DNA of 64,000 nucleotides from Sabethes cyaneus (taxonomy: Eukaryota > Arthropoda > Insecta > Diptera > Culicidae): assembly GCF_943734655.1 (NCBI RefSeq), contig NC_071354.1, forward strand, positions 227,906,397 to 227,970,396, written 5' to 3'. Both the position numbers and the translations under genes were made by a program. Shown piece after piece: positions 43,651 through 55,300 of the stretch (positions are counted from its first letter, which is position 1; every line of letters starts with the position of its first letter). Below the pieces are notes generated by a model, which saw nothing but the letters and a program-made list of their open reading frames with translations, was not told the DNA's origin and ran no database searches.

Positions 43651-44674
43651 TTTTAAAAATCGTGTTTTGAGCATCTTGTTTTGGCCTGCGATTTCCCCCG
43701 ATTCTGGTTTTCTAGCTGTCGACAAACGTTTCCCGAACACTACGACTTAGGATACGTTACCTCGACCTTTACGTAGCTCGCCGACCCGTCCCAAATGCCT
43801 GTCTCAGTGAGCGAAAGTTGATTTTTTAAGATTGCTAACTGGCCAACATGCAGTTGAAATTTTCCTTGTGCGTTCAAACAACATTCAAAATTTGATTGAT
43901 GCTGACGTTGCTGCAAATGCTCACCTTTTAATTGGCTACTAAAGTTTTAAACTTTCTTCCGTATGAGCTGGAAAGAGACTTGTTATAAGCACCGCTCGGA
44001 GCCGCACGGTGCGTACATGTATGCTCCGCGGGTTCTTTTGAAAATAGACGCATTATCGCCGTTACATATTGACTCGCCACCAGAGAAAGAAATCACCCGA
44101 ATGCTGGAGCTTTGGTTTCCGCTGGCACATCATGGGCACCGGATCAGCGAATTGTTTTCGATCAAGTAAAGAAAACGAGAATCAGTTAGGTGCTTGCGTG
44201 ATTGGTTACCGTTCTATGGCTGGGTGTCGCACGGTGCGTTTCGAATACATATAACACCGTGCCAAACAGAAGAAATTGGTACCGAATCGCGATTCCACCT
44301 TTGTTTTAGAAGAAAATCGGAAAAATGCACCTAAACCGGGCTCGTGTTAATTATGATCAGAGTAGAATGCTTGAGCACAGCTAGTAGTTGGGGGTGTGCA
44401 TTCAGAAATGGCTGGAAATGAATCAATCTGTTGATAATGTTGAATAATGACGAGACAATGAAACAGTGGGATCAGCGTAATAGCTTCCTTGTCGGTAAGG
44501 AACTCAGACTGTATTTCCCAGTTTGCGATAAAAATGTATTTTACTAATTTTCAGCCATTTCGCAAACGACCACTATAATTCAGCGCGCCCACCGTTTGAT
44601 TGTCTCCAAACTTTTAGCGTTACAGTTTAATTCGTTATGATTTGAAAACATTTTATATAGGCCATGAAGCCAGG
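43651..44674. other. No recognisable gene
   Basis: Two short overlapping plus-strand frames at 43963-44254 have no family motif. A decayed upstream part of the transposase may extend to about 43790. Confidence 0.4.
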
Positions 44675-46100
44675 CCTAATCCTAGCCCTCGCCCTAGCCC
44701 TAGCCCCAGCCCTAACCCTAGCCCTAGCCCCAGCTCTAGCCCTAGCCCCAGCTCTAGCCCTAGCCCAAGCCCTAGCCCTAGCCCTAGCCCTAGCCCTAGC
44801 CCTAGCCCTAGCCCTAGCCCTAGCCCTAGCCCTAGCCCTAGCCCTAGCCCTAGCCCTAGCCCTAGCCCTAGCCCTAGCCCTAGCCCTAGCCCTAGCCCTA
44901 GCCCTAGCCCTAGCCCTAGCCCTAGCCCTAGCCCTAGCCCTAGCCCTAGCCCTAGCCCTAGCCCTAGCCCTAGCCCTAGCCCTAGCCCTAGCCCTAGCCC
45001 TAGCCCTAGCCCTAGCCCTAGCCCTAGCCCTAGCCCTAGCCCTAGCCCTAGCCCTAGCCCTAGCCCTAGCCCTAGCCCTAGCCCTAGCCCTAGCCCTAGC
45101 CCTAGCCCTAGCCCTAGCCCTAGCCCTAGCCCTAGCCCTAGCCCTAGCCCTAGCCCTAGCCCTAGCCCTAGCCCTAGCCCTAGCCCTAGCCCTAGCCCTA
45201 GCCCTAGCCCTAGCCCTAGCCCTAGCCCTAGCCCTAGCCCTAGCCCTAGCCCTAGCCCTAGCCCTAGCCCTAGCCCTAGCCCTAGCCCTAGCCCTAGCCC
45301 TAGCCCTAGCCCTAGCCCTAGCCCTAGCCCTAGCCCTAGCCCTAGCCCTAGCCCTAGCCCTAGCCCTAGCCCTAGCCCTAGCCCTAGCCCTAGCCCTAGC
45401 CCTAGCCCTAGCCCTAGCCCTAGCCCTAGCCCTAGCCCTAGCCCTAGCCCTAGCCCTAGCCCTAGCCCTAGCCCTAGCCCTAGCCCTAGCCCTAGCCCTA
45501 GCCCTAGCCCTAGCCCTAGCCCTAGCCCTAGCCCTAGCCCTAGCCCTAGCCCTAGCCCTAGCCCTAGCCCTAGCCCTAGCCCTAGCCCTAGCCCTAGCCC
45601 TAGCCCTAGCCCTAGCCCTAGCCCTAGCCCTAGCCCTAGCCCTAGCCCTAGCCCTAGCCCTAGCCCTAGCCCTAGCCCTAGCCCTAGCCCTAGCCCTAGC
45701 CCTAGCCCTAGCCCTAGCCCTAGCCCTAGCCCTAGCCCTAGCCCTAGCCCTAGCCCTAGCCCTAGCCCTAGCCCTAGCCCTAGCCCTAGCCCTAGCCCTA
45801 GCCCTAGCCCTAGCCCTAGCCCTAGCCCTAGCCCTAGCCCTAGCCCTAGCCCTAGCCCTAGCCCTAGCCCTAGCCCTAGCCCTAGCCCTAGCCCTAGCCC
45901 TAGCCCTAGCCCTAGCCCTAGCCCTAGCCCTAGCCCTAGCCCTAGCCCTAGCCCTAGCCCTAGCCCTAGCCCTAGCCCTAGCCCTAGCCCTAGCCCTAGC
46001 CCTAGCCCTAGCCCTAGCCCTAGCCCTAGCCCTAGCCCTAGCCCTAGCCCTAGCCCTAGCCCTAGCCCTAGCCCTAGCCCTAGCCCTAGCCCTAGCCCTA
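44675..46100 (+). repeat. (CCCTAG)n array, about 1.43 kb
   Basis: Positions 44768-46100 are a perfect hexamer repeat of about 222 units. The left 93 bp carries scattered variants (CCCCAG, CTCTAG, CCCTAA, CCCAAG). The right edge is abrupt. Four of six reading frames are open throughout (Ser-Pro, Ala-Leu, Arg-Ala and Leu-Gly dipeptides), so the four frames of about 490 codons are artefacts. The minus strand, (GGGCTA)n, has three-G runs with three-base loops and can form tandem G-quadruplexes. One unit differs by one base from the TTAGGG-type telomere repeat, which Diptera lack. Confidence 0.97.
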
Positions 46101-46173
46101 AAGCTAATATTTCCTGCAAAATGAAATAGATGCAAATATTGAGCAAATAGGACGCTCTACTTTTCGTTCGTAG

Positions 46174-46690
46174 TTACTTACTTTTGTATCCGTGTCCGCC
46201 GGTTCGGCAGAACAAAGGAATGAAATCAGGAATCTCGACTGCCGTCGGTTACCCACCTTGGCTTTACCTGTCGCCGGGACTAGTTCTTATCTACAGCCTG
46301 GATGTCGTTGGCTAAACTGCGTAATCATCAGCCTCTACGACTGCTTCTCCCACGCTGTCCTTGCGGATTCCAGTCGAGTGCTTCTCTGCAGATCTCATTC
46401 GCTCCTTTCCTCAATGTGCGTTCCATCCACTTGCACTTACGTTTACGAATTTCTGTTACTATCGGCCGTTGATGACATCGACGGTGGATTTCCTCATTGG
46501 ATATCCAGTTGTCAGGCCACCAGGCACTAAACATAATTGGTCAGCTCGAAATCCAGCTGCTGTCACCAGAGAGTAGCGTCGATCTTCTACTGGATCCGGT
46601 TGAGGATTACCTTACAGAGCAACGTGATGTCACGCCAGTTGTTGCATTCAGTAAAGTCTCCTTTTTAGGGAGTTTTAAAAATGAGTAGAA
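46174..46690 (-). pseudogene. LINE reverse transcriptase C-terminal remnant
   Basis: From right to left the minus strand gives CNNWRDITLLCKVILNRI (RT motif block 1/2). After an internal loss come RKCKWMERTLRKGANEIC and REALDWNPQGQRGR, and then NDIQAVDKN...QVKAKVGNRRQWR. The natural-looking end GGHGYKSK is followed by TAA at 46176-46174. The WMERTLRKG...ALDWNPQG...RG segment is a signature C-terminal block of many LINE pol proteins. The palm motifs are deleted. Its 3' untranslated part is only 73 nt before the (GGGCTA)n array begins on this strand. It is a different family from copies A to C. Confidence 0.85.
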
Positions 46691-47294
46691 AAAATACCCC
46701 ATGCTGGATATTCACACGAAGACTTGCCGGTGCGACTGTCGGCAACGCATTACCTGGTTCAATTGCACTGATCGAGTAGATAATCTTCTCGGCGGTAGAA
46801 GCAAAGAGCAGTCATACAAAAATACTATTTGCGAATGTAGAATGGTAGAGTTGGAGAATAAAGCAAAACTAACCAAATATAACGAGCGTCAGTAATTTAG
46901 TTAGCGAAACATTCGGATACCAACCGATGGAGCCTGAGTGCAAGCCCTACCTGCCATTGCACAGTATATTTTTGGACTATATTGAAGAAAAATAACTAGT
47001 ATTTGCACTTGCTGGGTCTAGTGAGCGAGATTGCTTGAAAAAACAGTAAGCGTATATAAGAAAAAAGGAAGGTAACACGGACACGCAAGCACGAATAACG
47101 AGCAGTTCGCTCACTCAGCAATGCTGCCAAGAAACAACAAAGTGCGGAATACAGAAAAAACACCTGGACGATATTTATCATAATAGATTAAAATACTAGA
47201 ATACTAGGTAATATACACATAGAAAAAAAATGCGAAACTTGGTCCAAATCTGAGAAGCTCAATTTAAATGTTGGTGTTTAATCGGGCTGGTATC
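46691..47294. other. No recognisable gene
   Basis: Short frames only; no motif or repeat boundary was seen. Confidence 0.4.
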
Positions 47295-47432
47295 GAATGG
47301 CCGAATCACGAATGGCCGAAATCCAAATGGCTGAATTCCAACAACAGTCACAGAAGGCCGAATCACGATAGGCCGAATCGCGAAAGACCCAATCACGAAT
47401 GGTCGAATCACGTAAGACCGAATTTTCCCGGA
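47295..47432 (+). repeat. 15-bp minisatellite
   Basis: About nine units near AATGGCCGAATCACG are present, with substitutions (AATGGTCGAATCACG, AGACCGAATTTT). Because 15 is a multiple of three, one frame stays open and gives PNHEWPN-like repeats. Related GGCCGAA/TTCGGCC motifs recur at 48070-48150. Confidence 0.85.
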
Positions 47433-47947
47433 ATCCCTAAATCAACAAAAATTTTATTGATCACTTTGTGAGACCTTACACATTTTGAATAAAATTTTTT
47501 CGTCTATTTCTCTTCGCGAATTTGAAACATCCCCCTGAAAAACTTTTAAAATTTTCCCCTCTATTGCCTTTTGTTCCACTCACAGCTCTGTGATGATCCG
47601 TTTCATTGATAAGTGAAGGAAAACAGCTTTTCGACAAATTCTGTACCTTAGTTTCAGAAAAACAAGACATATTCTGCGTCTTATTTTTTATTTTGGTAGA
47701 TAGAGTGTAGATGATTGATAGTTGTTTCTTTCCCAATGCGTGAATGATTTGCGTTTATTATAGGGTGCGAGGCCTATTGATCGGGTCAGTAGCAAATGTT
47801 TCCTAGATGATTCAGGGCGAGGCGGCAGTCCCCCAAGAAACCACTGCTATTCAAGTACATGAATTTTCCTAGGTTTACCGACTAGTAGGGATTATCCCTT
47901 AGTTAAGTCCGAACGAGCGGCAGCGAGTAAGGACAGCATATACCCAA
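47433..47947. other. No recognisable gene
   Basis: No motif, RNA gene or repeat that I can define. Confidence 0.4.
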
Positions 47948-48055
47948 CCCATGTAACAATTTGGGTTTTATTATACTCTTATTATGGTATTTAAGACCAA
48001 AATTGGTGTTGAAGACCACCATAAGAGTACAATAAAACTTACTTTGTTGCTAGGG
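47948..48055. mobile_element. 108-bp hairpin MITE, copy 2
   Basis: The ends CCCATGTAACAA and, reversed, CCCTAGCAACAA continue into complementary arms around TTTTATTATACTCTTAT / ATAAGAGTACAATAAAA. AA flanks both sides, as for the copy at 36989. Confidence 0.7.
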
Positions 48056-48933
48056 AACATTTGTGCAGGCTGAAGGCCGTGATTATTTTCGGCCGAATAT
48101 GACGTTCGGCCATTAGATATATTATGCCATTTGTTATTTCGGCCATTCGTAAGTAATCCGTTTAATCTATGCACTGTAAACCACAAACAATGTTTATGTT
48201 CATTATGTAAGGGTGAAGACGAAAATTATGAAGAAATGTTTTAAGGGAGAAAGATTCCACGGAAGTGTTTCTAGCAAGCAACCTTTTATCCTTTTATTAA
48301 AAATAAAGCCATATGGCACGTATTTTTTGGATGATATTATATCTACTGACGGATTGAAAATTAAAAAATGCTGCACAGATGAGCATCGTTATGTTAAGAA
48401 AATTCCAAGTAATAAGTTGAATTATAGAGCTTCTTGCACAAGTGATATCCTCCAGTTGTTTTTTCTGTATTGAAACTTCGTTCTCATGGTGGCTGTTGAA
48501 TGAATAAATAGATTATTATCCGGGCTTGAGTAACGGCGATTTGAAACCGTTTTCTCCTGGATAAGTGCAGGAGTTTTTATTGTTATTAAAGTGCAGAAAT
48601 CGGTATAAAGGAGCACGAATGTGTAAAAGTAGGTTCGGTTACCTTGCGAATAGAGAGCACCTAATTAAAAGCATCATGCATAGCAACTGATGGATTTCAC
48701 GCCAACTCATCTATGGAGTTGGCAGCACCCTCTTAGAATTCAATGAAACTTTGTGTGTGTAAAGAGTTCATGTAAATAAGCAACTTTGTATACTTAGTTT
48801 TTCCAAAATTGCTCTAGACTAACTTTTGAAAAGGGCGCAATTTTTTTCTCTTTTTTTTAGCAAAAAATAGAACTCGAAAACTATAGGACCTACAAAAAAA
48901 TTATCTATGGGTGACTTTTAGGGCTATTTTTTG
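48056..48933. other. No recognisable gene
   Basis: TTCGGCCGAATATGACGTTCGGCC and similar at 48088-48150 link this stretch to the 15-bp repeat family. The rest is unassigned. (The motif is about 8-12 bp, repeated.). Confidence 0.4.
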
Positions 48934-49808
48934 CACTGAAAAAAAGCATTTCAAAAATTAAAAATCGATTTGTCAGAAAATGCCATCTCAGAAATTGATG
49001 AATTTTTTTGAAAATAGTTAATTATATAACCTACAAATCTTCCATACATTGCAAGATGGTCAAATTAAAAAGAAAAAAGTTTTCTTAACAAAAACTTTTT
49101 ATGTCCTTGACGGAAAAAAAATTTCAGTACTTCCAAAGTTATAGCACCTACAAAAAATGATGTACGTGTGACTTTTAGAAAATAGTTTGAAATTTCGTAA
49201 AAAAAATATTGAAAAAAAATTAAAACTATTTTCTATACTGAAAAAAAGCATTTCAAAAATTAAAACTCGATTTCCCAAGAAACGCCAACTCAGAAATTCA
49301 TGAATTTTTTTCTAAAGATAGATAATTATGTGGCCTATAATTCTTTCATACATTACAAAATGGTCATATTTAAGAGAACAAAGGTTTTCTAACCAAAACT
49401 TGTAGCTAGCTGTTTATATCTTTTTTCAGTGTGTATATGAAAAAGTTTTTGTTAGTAAAATTTTTTTCTCTTCAGTTTTTTGGGAAATCGAGTTTTAATT
49501 TTTGAAAATCTTTTTTTCCAGCGTAGAAAATAGTTTTTTTTAATGAAAATTCAAAATATTTTCTAAAAGTCACTCGTACATAATTTTTTTGTAGGTGCTT
49601 TAAATTGAGAAATACTAAAATATCTTTTTTTCCCGGTAAGGACATAAAAAGTTTTGGTTGGAAAACTTTTTTCTCTTCAATTTGACCATCTTGCAATGTA
49701 CGGAAGATTTGTAGGTTATATAATTATCTATTTAAAAAAATTCATCAATTTCTGAGATGGCGTTTTCTGACAAACCGAGTTTTAATTTTTGAAATGCTTT
49801 TTTTCAGT
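48934..49808. repeat. Large foldback, about 340-bp arms
   Basis: The left arm (about 48934-49285) and right arm (about 49476-49808) are imperfect inverted copies around a 190-bp centre. Paired landmarks are GCATTTCAAAAATTAAAA / TTTTAATTTTTGAAATGC, GCAAGATGGTCAAATT / AATTTGACCATCTTGC and CTACAAATCTTCC / GGAAGATTTGTAG. A further partial forward copy lies within 49235-49420. A single reversed copy is at 52035-52325. It is non-coding. Confidence 0.85.
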
Positions 49809-52034
49809 GTAGGCCATAATTTTCATTTTTAACGTAGGAGTACGTCTTTCAGGAAGGTAGCTGGTATAGGGTGTCATTCCAAAAATCTTTCTCGAAAAGT
49901 GGTCAGGTTTTGAACGCTAATAGCTTAGTGGTTTCCCCATCGATTTTGAATAATCTTACACCAATCGATTGGAAAATCTTCTAAGAATTGGCCCAAATGA
50001 AGAAAGTGTGGACTCTTGATGTTGAACTATTGAAAAATGAAAAATAATGAACCTATGTTTCACCAGAATTCTCGCTTCGTGATTGGTTGTTGGAAATAAC
50101 GTCATCAAAGTGGAAATGCGTTTTCACGCATCGGCTTATAGTTTAGTTAATTTTCATTAGATTTTCAAGATATTTACACCAATGGATCGGAAAATCGATT
50201 TGGAAAATATTTAAAATATAGAAAACTATTGATTTTCAATGCGTGTCTTTGAAAAATTGAATTATTTTCATATTTCCCACGTCAGTGCTTCCCTAGCACG
50301 GATGACAGAGATATACGATATGAGCTAATATACCTTATTATTGTTCAATGTTGCTATTCATCGATAAAAGTACTGATTCGATTCGAAACACACTCAAAGG
50401 TGATTCCATAACGTCAAATTCTCTGGCAATGCTTTTCTAGCTGAGAATTATTTAATGAGAGTGAGCGAAAAGCGAATTACCACTCACTCTTTTTCATGCA
50501 ATGATTTGATCGCTAGTGATACCAATCAAAAACGAATACCTCGCATTTTGACTCATCGCGATGAGTAGCTATGATTTATCAATTTTGGAAAACAGGCAAA
50601 AGCGCTATCGGATATTGAATTATACCGTCAAAAAAACATGTACCTAACATTTACGTTGGTTTTTCAGCTCGACTATTAGCACCTGAGATACTTGGAATAT
50701 ACATTTTTGCGACTTAATACATAAATGCACTTCAAAACATCAACGTTCTTCTACATCTAGAAGACTTTTAATTTCATAAAATTATTTTAACATGCTATTC
50801 ATAATTTTTCAACATTCACGTTGAGTGCAGCATAAATATTTTTTTCGTGACAATGACAAGCACCAGGATCAAATTTTGAACAGTAGCCGATGATATTTTT
50901 ATTATCAGCCTTCATCGTTAGTCACACAAGAAGAAGATGTATTATTTTTCATACCTTCGAACCTTCGAGGCACCAATTAATAATAATAATATTGCACCAG
51001 GTTTGCATTTCATTGAAACTAAATCTTGAAACCATTTTGTTTGTCCGTGTGCCGCTTGAAGTTACTGGTTGTGTATGGCGTTGCAAGTATATGTTGACGG
51101 TTGACAAGTTCATAATTATTATATGTGATACGAATAACGTTTTATATTTGAACGAGCAATATTTCTTTTGTAATTTGCCAAAAAATATGTTTGTTTACGT
51201 TTCATCGCAAAATACATTCTCGGTTGGATGACAGCGATTAACGATGATTATAGCGATGAGTGTGAGACAGAGATACCGAGCGAGTATTTTCGAGAGTAAT
51301 CAATTCATATTTTGCTCACCAGTTTTTGCGTCGGCGATTCATCGCGAGCAATCAGGATACGATAGAGTTGCCAGTTGATAAGATTTAAATCGCTGATGAG
51401 CAGGTGATGAGCCTTCATCGTGATGAAAATTTGCAACATTGATTGTATTTAATTTATACCTTATAGACTCCGATCGAAAATTGTCGACCTTCAGCTGTTG
51501 CTCCTTCCCCGGATAAGGCAACGAAGACATCCAAATTCACCAAGCGAGACGCCAACAAACCGAAGAATTCATCGACTCATCCCCCAGTGAACGATATGGT
51601 TTGGCTGCTAGGCCTTTTACTGCGCATCGTCAGTCGGTCAGCGGCTTTCGTTGGCGACACATCGGCAAGCAGCTAGCTTGCGACACATCGGGCAGGCAGC
51701 TTTTTGAAAATTCGCGCGTGCCGTCTACCGATTATTATAGGAAAAGCACTATTCAACGTAGAAACAGATCATGAAAATTTATTTACTGTTTGGTTTAGTG
51801 TGACTTCGATTCGTTTTAATACAATAGATTCAATCAATTCATGAATATAACTCCAAAATCGGTTGAGGATTGAACGTATACAATGTTACTACTTTGATAA
51901 ACGTTGTGTATGTAGGTTGTATACATGAAGAATCGTAATATTACATACATGGATAAATCCTACTATCGCTACAAAGAGACTTACGTAGTCCTACGTCACC
52001 TACGCGGTCGTGTCTTGTGGACAACCTGTTTAAT
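49809..52034. other. No gene that I can support
   Basis: ACACCAATCGATTGGAAAATC (about 49958) and ACACCAATGGATCGGAAAATC (about 50175) are a direct pair about 215 bp apart, suggesting an old repeat. A 113-codon frame at 50890-51231 has no motif. ACGTAGTCCTACGTCA near 51983 repeats the end of the element at 18571-19134. Confidence 0.4.
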
Positions 52035-52325
52035 TTTTTCAGTATTTTTTATGAAAATTCAAAAAAATTTCTAAAAGTCACTTGAACATAATTTTTTTGA
52101 AGATGCTATAAATTTTGGAAATACTGAAATATCTCTTTGTCCCGGTAAGCACTTAAACAAGTTTTGGTTAGGAAAACTTTTTCGTTTCAGTTTGACCATC
52201 TTGCGATATATGGAATATTTGTAGGCCACATAATTGTCTATCTTCAAAAAAAAATTTCATCAATTTCTGAGATGGCGTTTTTTTGGGAAATTGATTTTTA
52301 ATTTTTAAAATGCTTTTTTAACATC
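52035..52325 (-). repeat. Single unit of the 48.9-49.8 kb foldback family
   Basis: It shares TTTCTAAAAGTCACTTGAAC, GGAAATACTGAAATATCTC, TTTGACCATCTTGCGATAT and TTTCTGAGATGGCGTTTT with the right arm at 49476-49808, in the same orientation and order. Confidence 0.85.
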
Positions 52326-55300
52326 CGGAAAACCGGTCATTTTTTGCGATCTGGTGATATGTTAGATTAGACACTGAATTGACAAAACTACGATCCAGGA
52401 TTTAGTGCCAGGAAAATATTTCAATAGTAAACGCGAAAAATCATCCTTTTAATTGCCTCACTAATAAAGATCGCGTAAAATATAGTGGAATGAAAAGGAC
52501 TTTTTCTAATTTTTTCTCGTTCATTCGTGTCAAATTCACGTAAGACGCTCGAAAATGAATTTCTTATTTTTGTTTCCGATGAAAAATTTATTATTTCAAT
52601 AATTGTACTTTAATTTATTTTGAGTTTCTGGAATTCTTTTAACGATATTTTTGGATAGTTCACGCCGGCAGCTGAAATATTTTGAACGATTTAATGCTTG
52701 ATTCCCTCTTATATTTGATTAAATGAAAGTTATTCCAAACTTGCCTGAAAAATTCCAAACCAATACACACTTCGATAATCTGCCTGTAATACCATCGCCG
52801 TCGTCGTTATAACGTTTTGGAAGTCAATTTCTCGGAACGGCTTACTGACAGCTTCGGTGAACTTTCTTTTGCATCACGTCCGTCGTCCGTCACCATGGCA
52901 TTAGAGAGCGCGCGTCGTTGGATCCGCCGCGCGCTCGTCAGGCAAATGATTTTACGCTTGATCGGAGGAATCCCGGTTTTTTTTCTTTATTCGTCACAAC
53001 AGCCAGCGCCAACTGAATAAGGCAAAATTTGTACCCAGATTTAAATTTAGATCATTTTCGTCCCGTCGTCGTCGTATGGTGTCGTTGGTGAATTATTGCT
53101 CGGATTTCCTGTGATCCCCGTTGCTTTGATTTTTTTTTAATTCACTCAAAGTGAAATCCTATCTTCCTGTTTTGACGGTAACATAAGGATAAACTTTGTC
53201 AGGAATCACCTCCTGCCATACATGAAAGTGATGTTGGCGCCACCCACTCAAAGTGGGTAGTCTCACTGAAAGTGGTAAATGTGTTGAGATCAGGTACTTT
53301 GCAGCAACCATAAAATCAGAATACAAAAGTTTTCTACGTATGTTCGTACATCGTTTCACGGATTATTGCAGCTAATTTATTTTCCCATAATTAAAGTTGA
53401 AATCATACACAAACTTAAACACTTGTTGATGACATATGAACAATGTGCACACGAAGTGAATAATTCCGTTAATTGTGATTGGCATTTAATACGAATGCAT
53501 CTGGGTTCAGTCCTATTCTTAGATTTAATAAGGTTTAAAGATTTTAATTTGCGGTGTACTTGGTGCACTCGTCACAATTGGTAATCCGTAAAAACCACTG
53601 GCGCCACGTTTGGCTTTTAATCCCGTCAGAAGAGCGGTTCCTCGTATGTGACACGAAAAACCAAAGGAAACACTCGTTGTTATTGTTGAACTGAACGCAC
53701 AAAAAACGAGGGTAAAACGCCCCAAACTCGCAGACACAGTGTCGCGCCGGTATTCATTTAATGACCTTCGCATGAAAGCTGGCCTTATTTTTCGAAGCTG
53801 TTCGCTCTTCTCGGTGGGGCGATAATGGCAGCCACCAAGGCGTCGGTCTAACTGGCACTAATGCAAGGACAAGCGTCCTTGCTAGCTAGTGGACGGGGAT
53901 ACTATACGTTAAGCCAAGCTGCTTTCGTACGAACCGACCGATAAGAGCCTTCATAGATCCATACACTATGCGACTTAATGCATACGATCGAATGCACTCA
54001 ACGCCTGAATACGAGCATCGCTTTATCACGGAGGAGGCGACGTAATAAATGAAGTCGTTAGTCCATCAGCAACCCACACCCCCTGCTCGAGAATGGAGTA
54101 CAGGCGGGGTGGGTGGACGAATAATAACCAGAGAGAATTAATTTAAAAATCACAATGCAGATGGACAAAGCGTTTGTAACATGAGTTTCATTATGAATTG
54201 TACACCAGTTCACAAGCATTGCGTTCCATTGAAAGAAAAAAAGAAGCAAATTAAATGCTTCATATTTACGACCCGTAATAATTATAAATATTATGCTTTT
54301 CAAATTTTTAATTAACCTGATACTCTTTGAAATAAAACAAAAACACTTTCAAAAGGATACCGCCATAATGATAGATCGTGTCATGTGCTATCCGGTATCA
54401 GTACTGTGGCTTTATCCGTCCCAAAATAGAACCAATTTGAATATTGATGCGGCTGAAAACAAACGGCTCGCTGGCGCTGTGCTCTAGGATAACAACACCC
54501 GGATTGGGAAACCCCCTAATTGGTGTCTCCACTGACACTGGCAGGCGGAAAATATTATCAACAACGGGGTAATTACGTCTCACTGGGAGGAAAATGTCGT
54601 CGTCGTCGTCGTGTTTCATCGCGCAGAAGAAAACCGAATCCAACATTAAGTTTATTTGCGTTTTGTTCGAAATGAGTCCCTCTTCATGAAACAGTTGCCA
54701 GATTGATAGGGTTTCATACTACCGATTTGTTACGGTAGTTGACAATAGAACTTAGCCACAGTTTAAATTTTAAAATTAAAATTATAAGCAAAACAAATAA
54801 TAATTTATTCCCTACCGGTCAGGTTCAAAATAGCCGTAAAGCTCCGATTATTCAGATTGACGTTATCAAAACGAGGAACACTGATTACATTGATGTCGCT
54901 GTTTGCCGTTCCTAGAATTCACAGAGACGACTCGGGGACTCGCGAAAGTTAATCTTTTCCCGCGAAGTGTTTAATTAATTTCACCAATAATTACTACGCG
55001 GGAAACCACTATCTAATAGGAAATTCTGGGAATCGGCTCCGTTAGCTGAGTTAGAAAGAAAAGCTCTTCGTTGAGCTCAACTCAATGTGTCATTAGGACT
55101 TTTTTGAAAATCTAAAAATTACCAAATCTTGAAAGGAATTTACTGTATAAGGTTTCAAGCAAATTCGCTCCAAGCTAGGTGGGAGGTTGAAGCGATTTGT
55201 AGGTTGAGATTCGTGAAGGATAATTTATCTTGTTTAGATCACTACGCCTAAAAATAATCCAGGGCTTGTTATCCTATGGTAATTTATCAATACCTCTAAT

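Noticed and set aside
44675..46100. True telomere
   Set aside because: The unit is CCCTAG, not TTAGG or TTAGGG; unique sequence lies on both sides; mosquitoes are not known to use such telomeric repeats.
44627..46146. Four reading frames of about 490-500 codons (Ser-Pro, Ala-Leu, Arg-Ala, Leu-Gly repeats)
   Set aside because: They are translations of a perfect hexamer array open in four frames; no flanking coding signal is present.
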